Assembly: GCA_002838945.1 (NCBI GenBank)
Contig: PGXB01000016.1
Span: 1 to 64,000, forward strand
From: a candidate division Zixibacteria bacterium HGW-Zixibacteria-1
GTDB lineage: Bacteria > Zixibacteria > MSB-5A5 > GN15 > PGXB01
DNA: 64,000 nucleotides
Direction: 5' to 3'
Position 1 is the first letter of the stretch, and each line of letters begins with the position of its first letter. Shown piece after piece: positions 51,520-59,142 of this stretch. Under the pieces are notes generated by a model, which made no database searches, was not told where the DNA came from, and saw only the letters and a program-made list of their open reading frames with translations. Position numbers and translations under genes: made by a program.

Positions 51520-52106
51520 TGAGTGAAAAGACACTGATAAAACGGGCGCAGAGCGGCGATTTTGAAGCTTTCAACCTTCTGATAAAGGACCATAAAGACA
51601 AAATATATCGTCTGGCCCTGAAACTTTCGGGAAACCGGGAAGATGCTGAAGATATTGTCCAGGAAACACTTATGAAGGCAATCGATGCCATAGATAAATT
51701 CCGGATGGAAGCTTCGTTCGGAACTTGGCTATATTCGATAGCGCTGAATAATATTCGGGCTCATGTCGGGGATCGAAAGAAGGCGGCCCTGAAACCGATT
51801 GATGATTATTTACCGAATTCGCATTCCGAAACGGTAAATTCAGGACTTTATGATTGGGGCGACCCGCACCGACTCTTTGAGCGTAAACAGTTAAATAATA
51901 TTATTGAATCATCGCTGGCCGAATTACCGCTTAAGTACAGTGTCCCTTTTACGTTGAGATATTTGGAAGAAATGCCGGTCAAGGAAGTGGCCAGAGTTCT
52001 TAGGCTGTCGCTTCCGGCGACAAAGTCAAGAATTTTGCGCGCCCGACTTGCTTTGAGAGAAAAGCTGGGCGATATTTTCCGGGAGAAAAACCATGAAAGG
52101 GTGTAG
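51519..52106 (+). CDS. ECF-family RNA polymerase sigma factor
   Basis: The 195-residue protein has only sigma regions 2 and 4, as in ECF factors. Region 2 is YRLALKLSGNREDAEDIVQETLMKAIDAI, and region 4 is LAELPLKYSVPFTLRYLEEMPVKEVARVLRLSLPATKSRILRARLAL. Such factors direct RNA polymerase to stress or envelope genes when released from an anti-sigma factor. The next gene, overlapping by 14 bases, encodes a zinc-finger anti-sigma protein, and the pump operon follows after a terminator. A promoter-like sequence shared with that operon suggests that it regulates both. Confidence 0.93.
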   Translation: MSEKTLIKRAQSGDFEAFNLLIKDHKDKIYRLALKLSGNREDAEDIVQETLMKAIDAIDKFRMEASFGTWLYSIALNNIRAHVGDRKKAALKPIDDYLPNSHSETVNSGLYDWGDPHRLFERKQLNNIIESSLAELPLKYSVPFTLRYLEEMPVKEVARVLRLSLPATKSRILRARLALREKLGDIFREKNHERV

Positions 52107-52344
52107 CAAACATATTCAGCAAATCGCCGAGTATATCGACGGCGAATTGGATGTTACTCTCTGCGCCCGGCTTGAAGAGCATTTGAGCGAATGTAAAAAT
52201 TGCCGGATTATGGTGGATACGCTCAAACAGACGGTTGTCTTGTGTCGGGAGGGCAAAAAAGAAAGACTTCCAAAAGATATCGAATCGAAACTTAACGACG
52301 CCCTCAGGAAAAAGTGGAATAAAAAATTCGGTTTGAAAATATAA
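52093..52344 (+). CDS. Soluble zinc-finger anti-sigma factor
   Basis: The 83-residue protein has the ZAS signature HLSECKNC, with zinc ligands H30, C34 and C37 and an upstream Cys or His as the fourth ligand. ZAS domains clamp ECF sigma factors and often release them under oxidative stress. Unlike many, it has no membrane helix, so sensing would occur in the cytoplasm. The gene overlaps the sigma gene by 14 bases, and its start at 52093 is translationally coupled. A terminator follows. Confidence 0.88.
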   Translation: MKGCSKHIQQIAEYIDGELDVTLCARLEEHLSECKNCRIMVDTLKQTVVLCREGKKERLPKDIESKLNDALRKKWNKKFGLKI

Positions 52345-52359
52345 TCTCTCAAAAGATTG

Positions 52360-52378
52360 AAAGGCCATGCCGGCCTTT
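52360..52378 (+). terminator. Probable terminator after the anti-sigma gene
   Basis: AAAGGCC (52360-52366) and GGCCTTT (52372-52378) pair around a five-base loop, then ATTTC. The T tail is short. Confidence 0.6.
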
Positions 52379-52546
52379 ATTTCAGGTTCGCTTATCTGCA
52401 TCTATTATCACTCTGCTTTTTTCCAGACAATATTAATTGATCAAGTCCGATATCCTAATAATCGATTGGAATTCAGCATATTTCCAATATTCGCCATGTT
52501 ACTGAATCCCTTGTGGTTATATCAATTCGGATAAAAATAGTATTTA

Positions 52547-52578
52547 TTTTGAATCGTTTTCGAGCCTTTCCTATCTAA
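52547..52578 (+). promoter_or_regulatory. ECF-type promoter for the pump operon
   Basis: TTTTGAATC at 52547-52555 and TCTAA at 52574-52578, with TTTT and TTC between, match the sequence before the sigma gene at the same spacing. Transcription would start near 52585, giving a 34-base leader with AGGAAAGG before the ATG at 52619. Confidence 0.55.
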
Positions 52579-52618
52579 TAGGTAAAATGCGGGAAAAAAA
52601 TCAGGAAAGGATGTGTAA

Positions 52619-54961
52619 ATGAAACGATTTCTTACGGAATATTCTATTAATCATCCCTGGGTGGTGATTTTCGGAGTGGTTCTGATTACGGCCTTCTTCG
52701 CCATCCAGTTACCTAATATTAAAATAGACACGGATCCCGAGAACATGCTCGAGGCTCATGAGCCGGCGCGCATTTTTGATCACGAAGTCAAGGAGGAATT
52801 CAGCTTACATGACTTTGTCGCGGTCGGATTGGTGGTCGAAAACGGCGCCTTTACAAAGGAGCACCTGACTCATGTCTATAATATAATCGATGAAGTATCC
52901 GATATCGACGGCGTTATTGTCGATGACATCATGGCGCCGTCAACGGTCGATGATATCAGGCAGGGAGACGATGGCATCCTGAGGGTATCGACATTGCTCG
53001 GGGAAGAACCTGAAAGCGATGAACAGGCAAAATATATCCTGGGCCGGATAAAGGATAATCCGATTTTTCGGGGCAAGCTGGCTTCAGATGACGGCCGGGC
53101 CATCGCCATGTTCATACCGATTGAATCAAAAAACATGTCGCACCGTATTGCCGGGGAAATCCAAACCATAATTGACAAATATTCGACTCCGAACGAAAAA
53201 TATTTCATAGCCGGACTGCCGCTGGCGGAGGACAGCTTCGGCGCCGAAATGTTCAAGCAGATGGCGGTTTCGGCGCCGCTGGCGGGAATCATTATTTTTC
53301 TCCTGATGCTGATGTTCTTCCGCAACCTGAAAATTGTCATTGCCCTAATGATCGTGGCCATCGCATCGGTCATCTGGGCGATGGGCCTGTTGATTCTCAC
53401 CGGCAACACGGTTCATATAATGAGTTCGATGATACCGATATTTCTAATACCGATTGCGGTTTTGAATTCGATTCATATTATCTCGTCATTTCATGATCGT
53501 TATCAGAGATACAAACATAAAAAGACAACCATAAGAAATACCATCGCCGAGTTGTTTATTCCCATTCTGTTTACCACGATTACAACCATCGTCGGCTTTC
53601 TCTCGCTGGCTCTGACACCGATTCCGCCGGTCCGGGTTTTCGGGATATTTGTGGCTTTCGGTATTTTTGTGGCCTGGCTCCTGTCGATTACTTTTAATCC
53701 GGCTTTTGCGGTGCTGATATCGGAAAAGGCGCTGCGTAATTTCGGTCATAATGATGACAGTCGTGGTTTGTTGTCACGCATTATGCATCTGTTCCGTGAT
53801 TTTAGCTGGAAATATTACAAGGGCATCCTGTTCGGAACGGCTGTCATAATGGTGGTCGCGGCGATCGGCCTGAGCCTGATTGTCGTCAATGACAATCCTG
53901 TCAAGTGGTTCAAGAAAAACCATCCTTTGCGCGTGGCCGACCGGACCCTCAATCAGCATCTGGCCGGAACTTACATGAATTACCTGGTGCTCGACGGCGG
54001 CGAACCCGATGCCATGAAGGACCCGGAGACCCTTAAGTACATCGAGAAGCTGCAGAGGCATCTCGAGAAAAATAAAGTGGTCGGAGCGGTAACCGGCGTG
54101 ACCGATGTCGTCAAAAAAGTCCGCTACGAAATGTTTAACAGCGATCCCGACAAATTCGCCATTCCCGATAACCAGGATGAAGTGGCGCAGGACCTGTTCC
54201 TGTATGAGATTTCGGGCGGCGATCCGGATGATTTATTCAAATTTATCACGCAGGATTACGCCAAAGCCAATCTCTGGGTTCAGTTGCGCGAAGGTGACAA
54301 TGAATCGGTGGTTTCGGTTATTAATGAAGCAAAAGCGTTTATGGCCGATAATCCGCCGCCGGTCCAAATGGCGGCCAACTGGGCCGGACTGCCTTATGTC
54401 AATGTCGTCTGGCAGGAAAAAATGGTGGGTGGCATGCGCTCGGCGCTTCTCAGTTCGTTCGCGGTTGTCTTTATCATGATGATATTCCTGTTCCGGTCGT
54501 CGATACTGGGTTTGATTTCGATGCTGCCGCTCAGCATCACCATTATGGCCATCTATGCGGCTATCGGGTATATCGGTAAACCTTACGATATGCCGGTGGC
54601 GGTGCTGTCGTCCCTTACGCTCGGTTTGTCGATTGACTTTGCCATCCATTTTATTAAACGAGCTAAGTATATTCATGAAACGACCGGGGATTTCAATGAG
54701 ACATTTCCATTGCTGTTCGAGGAATTGGGCCGGGCGATCGGCCGAAATGTCCTGGTCATTGCGATCGGATTTGTGCCGATGTTCTTTTCGACGCTGGTTC
54801 CATATATCACGGTCAGCTCGTTTTTCTTCGCCATTATGATGGTTTCCGGGGCCGTGACGATGCTGCTTCTGCCTTCGATTTTCATTGTCATGCGCAAGCG
54901 CCTTTTTCCCGATATCGAAATCGCCGAAAGGAAACATCATCAAGTTGCAGTGACCGAATAA
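52619..54961 (+). CDS. RND/MMPL-type transporter, COG1033-like
   Basis: The 780-residue inner-membrane protein has the RND plan: one N-terminal helix, a large periplasmic loop (about 35-210), a bundle of about five helices (220-380), a second loop and a final bundle (about 615-770). No separate membrane fusion partner is present. RND proteins of this group export lipids, hopanoids or other hydrophobic molecules. The following two genes encode a LolA-like periplasmic protein and an outer-membrane barrel, so the three could move a lipid from the inner to the outer membrane. Its promoter suggests control by the neighbouring sigma factor. Confidence 0.9.
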   Translation: MKRFLTEYSINHPWVVIFGVVLITAFFAIQLPNIKIDTDPENMLEAHEPARIFDHEVKEEFSLHDFVAVGLVVENGAFTKEHLTHVYNIIDEVSDIDGVIVDDIMAPSTVDDIRQGDDGILRVSTLLGEEPESDEQAKYILGRIKDNPIFRGKLASDDGRAIAMFIPIESKNMSHRIAGEIQTIIDKYSTPNEKYFIAGLPLAEDSFGAEMFKQMAVSAPLAGIIIFLLMLMFFRNLKIVIALMIVAIASVIWAMGLLILTGNTVHIMSSMIPIFLIPIAVLNSIHIISSFHDRYQRYKHKKTTIRNTIAELFIPILFTTITTIVGFLSLALTPIPPVRVFGIFVAFGIFVAWLLSITFNPAFAVLISEKALRNFGHNDDSRGLLSRIMHLFRDFSWKYYKGILFGTAVIMVVAAIGLSLIVVNDNPVKWFKKNHPLRVADRTLNQHLAGTYMNYLVLDGGEPDAMKDPETLKYIEKLQRHLEKNKVVGAVTGVTDVVKKVRYEMFNSDPDKFAIPDNQDEVAQDLFLYEISGGDPDDLFKFITQDYAKANLWVQLREGDNESVVSVINEAKAFMADNPPPVQMAANWAGLPYVNVVWQEKMVGGMRSALLSSFAVVFIMMIFLFRSSILGLISMLPLSITIMAIYAAIGYIGKPYDMPVAVLSSLTLGLSIDFAIHFIKRAKYIHETTGDFNETFPLLFEELGRAIGRNVLVIAIGFVPMFFSTLVPYITVSSFFFAIMMVSGAVTMLLLPSIFIVMRKRLFPDIEIAERKHHQVAVTE

Positions 54962-54998
54962 ATTGAACAATATCGAAAAAAAGTAGATGGAGGATATA

Positions 54999-55802
54999 AT
55001 GAAATTTCAGAAGATTATTTTTGCTCTGGCACTGGTCCTGATTGCCGGTTCGATCAATCTCTTTGCCCAGGATAATCAGGCCGAAGAAATTATGAAGAAA
55101 TCTCACCTGGCCCTGTTTTATTCCGGTGATGACGGCGCCGCCGAAGTTACTATGAAGATTGTTAATTCCAAAGGGAAGGAACGCCAGCGCGAGTTCACCA
55201 TGCTGCGTCTCGACATAGAGGAGGGCGGCAAGCAGGATTATTATACTTACTTCAAACAACCCAGCGATGTTTCCCGGCTGACCTTCATGGTTCACAAGAT
55301 TCCGTTTGCGACCGATAACCGCTGGCTGTACATTCCTTCGGTCGATCTGGTCAAGCGCATCGCGGCCGACGACAAGAACTCTAGTTTTGTCGGTTCCGAT
55401 TTTACCTATGAAGATGTCTCGGGGCGGCACTGGAGCGAAGATAATCACAAGTTAATCGGCGAAGAAAAATATAATGATCGTGATGTATATGTTATCGAAT
55501 CGATTCCCAAAGAAGCTTATAAGGGTTTTTCCCGTAAAGTGTCTTATATCGACAAGGAAAACTCCCTGCCCTTGAAAGAAGAATACTACGACAAAAAGGG
55601 AGAACTCGAGCGCGTTTTTACGGCGGAGAAAGTCGATGTAATTGACGGAATCGTGACAGCGACTGTTCGCAAGATGGCCGATGTCCGGAAAAATCAGTAT
55701 TCGACGGTGGAATTCAGCAGTATCAAATATAATGTCGGTATGAACGAGGATGTCTTCACCGAACGTTATCTCAAGAACCCGCCGCGCGAGTTTATTCAGT
55801 AG
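54999..55802 (+). CDS. LolA-like outer-membrane lipoprotein-sorting family protein
   Basis: The 267-residue protein has a signal peptide (MKFQKIIFALALVLIAGSINLFAQ) and a LolA/LppX-like half-barrel: EFTMLRLDIEEGGKQDYYTYFKQPSDVSRLTFMV and RWLYIPSVDLVKRIAADDKNSSFVGSDFTYEDV are characteristic of the family annotated as outer membrane lipoprotein-sorting protein. These proteins are routinely encoded beside RND transporters and probably shield a hydrophobic cargo in the periplasm. An earlier ATG at 54987 is in frame, but GGAGG at 54989-54993 points to 54999. It lies between the pump and the barrel genes. Confidence 0.88.
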   Translation: MKFQKIIFALALVLIAGSINLFAQDNQAEEIMKKSHLALFYSGDDGAAEVTMKIVNSKGKERQREFTMLRLDIEEGGKQDYYTYFKQPSDVSRLTFMVHKIPFATDNRWLYIPSVDLVKRIAADDKNSSFVGSDFTYEDVSGRHWSEDNHKLIGEEKYNDRDVYVIESIPKEAYKGFSRKVSYIDKENSLPLKEEYYDKKGELERVFTAEKVDVIDGIVTATVRKMADVRKNQYSTVEFSSIKYNVGMNEDVFTERYLKNPPREFIQ

Positions 55803-55819
55803 AGGAGGGAGACCGTACG

Positions 55820-57079
55820 ATGTCGATACATAAAATTTCAGGACTTCTTTTTGCTCTGCTTTTGCTCATGGGAACTCCCGCAACCAAAGCCGGGGAGGTA
55901 ATGCTCTCCGGCTTCCTCCAGGGGTTGTATGGTGGCGGGCTTGATTCCAATAATCCAACAGCAAGTGACCTGACGGCTTCCGAATCCCGGTTGCAAATGC
56001 GCTTGGAATCATACTCAGAGGGAGCGGAGTTTTTCGGGCGGTTGGATTTTGTTTATGATGATTATAATAATCCCGGTTACGATTTTGAACTTCGCGAGGG
56101 TTATGCCAAGTTTAAGGTCGGCAATAATATGGATTTCAAAATCGGCCGACAGATCATCACCTGGGGCACCGGCGATCTGATTTTTATCAATGACCTTTTT
56201 GCCAAGGACTACCGCTCGTTTTTTACCGGACGCGATGATCAATACTTAAAGGCCCCGCAGAACACCATCCGGGCCGCCTGGTACACCGGTCCGGGTACAT
56301 TTTCCTTGATTTATACGCCCCGTTTTACGCCTAATCGAATCCCGACCGGGGAGAGGTTAAGCTACTTCAATCCGATGGTTGGAGAAATTGTCGGGGGTGA
56401 GGATAATTATTTCGAGGGACGGATGCCGGAGGCCAAATTCAGGAACGGCGAAATCGCCGCCCGCTTCAGCCGATATTTCGGCTCCGCCGACGTGGCTCTT
56501 TACTTCTATCACGGGTTTTATAAGAACCCGGTCGGAATGGACATGGCCAATTTGGCGGCCTATTATCCTCGCCTGAATGTTTTTGGGGCATCGGCCCGGA
56601 TGCCGGTGCTGGGCGGGATCGCCTGGCTGGAATCAGGCTATTTTGATTCGCGGGATGACTCTTCCGGTTATGATCCGACGGTTCCCAATTCTTCCATCAG
56701 CAGCATGATCGGGTTCGAGCGCCAGTTGACCTCGACTCTGACGGCCAATTTGCAGTATCAGAACAGGACGATGCTGGATTACGATAATTATACCGGGAAT
56801 CTGCCGCCGGGAAGTATTGAATCAGACGAAATGTATCACCTGTTGACCAGTCGGTTGACTAAGCTTATGTTTATGGAAACGCTGACCCTGTCCGGTTTCG
56901 CGTTTTATTCACCCTCTGATGAAGATTTTTACGGCCGGTTCTCCATCAATTATAAATATACCGACGCCCTGACACTGACCCTGGGCGCTAATATATTTGA
57001 CGGAAACCATGAATATACCGATTTCGGCGCCTTCCAGAAAAATGACAATATTTATGCAAAAATTACATATGGTTACTAA
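55820..57079 (+). CDS. Outer-membrane beta-barrel protein (DUF1302-like)
   Basis: The 419-residue protein has a signal peptide (ISGLLFALLLLMGTPATKA) and many amphipathic strands with aromatic ends. LREGYAKFKVGNNMDFKIGRQIITWGTGDLIFINDLF is the hallmark of the DUF1302 type of porin-like barrels, which occur together with COG1033 RND proteins. The last residues, YAKITYGY, fit a barrel ending in an aromatic. It would form the outer-membrane end of the export path. GGAGG precedes the ATG at 55820 and the gene follows the LolA-like gene after 17 bases. Confidence 0.82.
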   Translation: MSIHKISGLLFALLLLMGTPATKAGEVMLSGFLQGLYGGGLDSNNPTASDLTASESRLQMRLESYSEGAEFFGRLDFVYDDYNNPGYDFELREGYAKFKVGNNMDFKIGRQIITWGTGDLIFINDLFAKDYRSFFTGRDDQYLKAPQNTIRAAWYTGPGTFSLIYTPRFTPNRIPTGERLSYFNPMVGEIVGGEDNYFEGRMPEAKFRNGEIAARFSRYFGSADVALYFYHGFYKNPVGMDMANLAAYYPRLNVFGASARMPVLGGIAWLESGYFDSRDDSSGYDPTVPNSSISSMIGFERQLTSTLTANLQYQNRTMLDYDNYTGNLPPGSIESDEMYHLLTSRLTKLMFMETLTLSGFAFYSPSDEDFYGRFSINYKYTDALTLTLGANIFDGNHEYTDFGAFQKNDNIYAKITYGY

Positions 57080-57091
57080 GGAGATTTCTAT

Positions 57092-57280
57092 ATGAGCTTG
57101 GAAAACAGCATCAGACTTCTGGCCGGGATTTTGATATCTGCGTCGTTGGCTCTTGGCTATTTTATTTCGCCTTACTGGTTTCTGTTGACGGCCTTTGTCG
57201 GGTTTAATTTGATACAGTCGTCTTTTACCAGATTTTGTCCGGCAGAGATAATAATAGGCAAGTTGTTTTATAAAAAATAA
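57092..57280 (+). CDS. Small DUF2892/YgaP-like membrane protein
   Basis: The 62-residue protein has two membrane helices (SIRLLAGILISASLALGYF and WFLLTAFVGFNLIQSSF) and a conserved FCPAE near the end, the pattern of DUF2892 proteins and of the membrane part of YgaP. No rhodanese domain is attached. It follows the barrel gene after 12 bases with AAGGAG at 57078-57083, and ends the export operon. Confidence 0.82.
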   Translation: MSLENSIRLLAGILISASLALGYFISPYWFLLTAFVGFNLIQSSFTRFCPAEIIIGKLFYKK

Positions 57281-57299
57281 ACTATACGATTAATGATTT

Positions 57300-57318
57300 G
57301 GGGCGAAAATTTCGCCCC
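57300..57318 (+). terminator. Intrinsic terminator after the export operon
   Basis: GGGGCGAA (57300-57307) and TTCGCCCC (57311-57318) form a perfect stem with a three-base loop, followed by a T run. Confidence 0.93.
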
Positions 57319-57358
57319 TTTTTCATGCCCGTGAAACATATCACATTTTTCAATTATA

Positions 57359-57387
57359 TTGACATAACCGCCCGATTATCTTATCCT
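57359..57387 (+). promoter_or_regulatory. Candidate promoter of the phosphatase-kinase operon
   Basis: TTGACA at 57359-57364 and TATCCT at 57382-57387 are 17 bases apart. The leader would be about 100 bases; no strong ribosome site precedes the ATG at 57493. Confidence 0.45.
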
Positions 57388-57492
57388 TGCTTGAGCCAAT
57401 CATTTTATAAAAATATTTTTGCTATTGGTGACGCGATTGCGTATCACTATGCATAACTAAAACTTAAGCAATTCTGGGAACAAAGATTTATT

Positions 57493-59142
57493 ATGATAAA
57501 AATTTTAGGAACAGATGGTACGCAGTTTTATTCTCTTCAACTAAAACCCGGGAAATACCACGTGGGGCGCAATCCTGACTCGGAACTTTCCATCAGGCAT
57601 AAAACCGTCTCGAGAAATCATGCCGAGATTCATGTCAATGAAGATGGCGCAATATTTTCCCTGCTCGATCTGGATAGCCGCAACGGGACATTTGTCAATG
57701 GCAATCAGATAAGGGGGCGTGTTCCGATAAAAATCGGGGATAAGATCATGTTCGGTCACACCGAATTCAGGCTGGAAACGGTTAGCAGCGAGGATGAGGC
57801 CGCGTCTGCGAAGCCCGGGCTGAAATTTTCCGAGACGACACCACAGAATTCCGTCTTTCTATCAATCGAAGAGGCCTTGAAGCCTATGTCGAGGCGGACC
57901 ACTGAAGAGCGTGAACTTCTTCCCACAATTTTTGAAATGGCCAAAATGCTGGTAATGTCGGATCCAAGAGAGGTGATGCTCGAAAAATCGCTGGGAATGA
58001 TTGCAGGAGTAATTCCGGCAGAAAGACTGGCTGTTTTATTTGTCTCGGCCGACGGCGACATATACCCTGCCGCCAAGCTTCTTCCTGGCGGCCGTGATCC
58101 GGGTGAATTCAGACTGTCCCGGACGATTATTAACCAGATAATTACGCAAAAATCGGCAATTCGAATCAGTGATCCGCTACAGGACCCGTTGTATGCGCAA
58201 CAGCAGTCTATCATAATGTCGGAATTAAAGTCGGCCATGGCCGCTCCGTTATTCGATGAGGGCAAGGTCCTGGGAATTTTGTATGTCGACACCAACAGCC
58301 CGCGGCATCATTATAGCGACGAGCATCTCCGGATTCTGGCCACATTCGGAAATATTATTGCATCACGTCTGCTGAATTATGAACTTCTTGAAGAAAGAGA
58401 GCAGAAGCAGATAATCGATGCCGAGCTCAGTCGGGCCTCGGGGATACAGAAGAATCTCCTCGTGACCAATCCTCCCGAAACCAAAGGTTATCGTTTATGC
58501 ACCTTTCAGGAGCAATCACGCTCGGTCGGGGGGGATTTGTATGATGTCAGTCGCCTGCCCGACGGACGAACCCTTTTTCTTCTGGCCGACGTATCGGGCA
58601 AGGGAATGGGCGCGGCGCTTTTGATGGCCAATATTTTGGCTTCATTCAGGATATTGTATGATTCATCCGATTTCGATTTGTGCCGGGCTGTCCGCAGGGT
58701 TTCCGAACAGATGTATAAATTCAGCGATCCGGGGGATTTTGCCACGCTCATGATCGGGCTGCTTGATCCGAACAGCAATCAGGTCCGTTATGTTAATGCC
58801 GGACACAACCATCCCCTGCTGGTCCGGAGCGGCGGCGAAATCGAATACCTTCCGGATACCGGAATCGTTATCGGGGTGATCGACGGAATTGCCTGGGAGG
58901 AGAAAACGGTCCAATTGAATAACGATGATCTGATCTTTATCTTTACCGACGGCGTCACCGAGGCACAACGGGATGATGAGCAATATGGCGACAAGCGGAT
59001 GGAAGACATTGTCGTTGCCACCAGGGACAAGATACCGCGGGAAACAGTTGACATTCTTATGAAAGATATAAATGATTTTATGGGAGATGCGCCCAGATCT
59101 GACGATATAACCATTTTGGCAATTAAAAAGGTGGAAGAATAA
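57493..59142 (+). CDS. FHA-GAF-SpoIIE/PP2C protein phosphatase
   Basis: The 549-residue cytoplasmic protein has three domains. An FHA domain (about 1-95, with VGRNPDSELSI, SRNHAEI and DSRNGTFVNG) should bind phosphothreonine. A GAF domain (about 150-300) probably senses a small ligand. A SpoIIE-type PP2C domain (about 320-545) has metal ligands in GGDLYDV, LADVSGKGMGAAL and RSDDITILAIKK. It could reverse phosphorylation by the kinase encoded next, whose ATG shares the last base of its TAA stop. Binding of the FHA domain to the autophosphorylated kinase is likely but inferred. Confidence 0.92.
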   Translation: MIKILGTDGTQFYSLQLKPGKYHVGRNPDSELSIRHKTVSRNHAEIHVNEDGAIFSLLDLDSRNGTFVNGNQIRGRVPIKIGDKIMFGHTEFRLETVSSEDEAASAKPGLKFSETTPQNSVFLSIEEALKPMSRRTTEERELLPTIFEMAKMLVMSDPREVMLEKSLGMIAGVIPAERLAVLFVSADGDIYPAAKLLPGGRDPGEFRLSRTIINQIITQKSAIRISDPLQDPLYAQQQSIIMSELKSAMAAPLFDEGKVLGILYVDTNSPRHHYSDEHLRILATFGNIIASRLLNYELLEEREQKQIIDAELSRASGIQKNLLVTNPPETKGYRLCTFQEQSRSVGGDLYDVSRLPDGRTLFLLADVSGKGMGAALLMANILASFRILYDSSDFDLCRAVRRVSEQMYKFSDPGDFATLMIGLLDPNSNQVRYVNAGHNHPLLVRSGGEIEYLPDTGIVIGVIDGIAWEEKTVQLNNDDLIFIFTDGVTEAQRDDEQYGDKRMEDIVVATRDKIPRETVDILMKDINDFMGDAPRSDDITILAIKKVEE

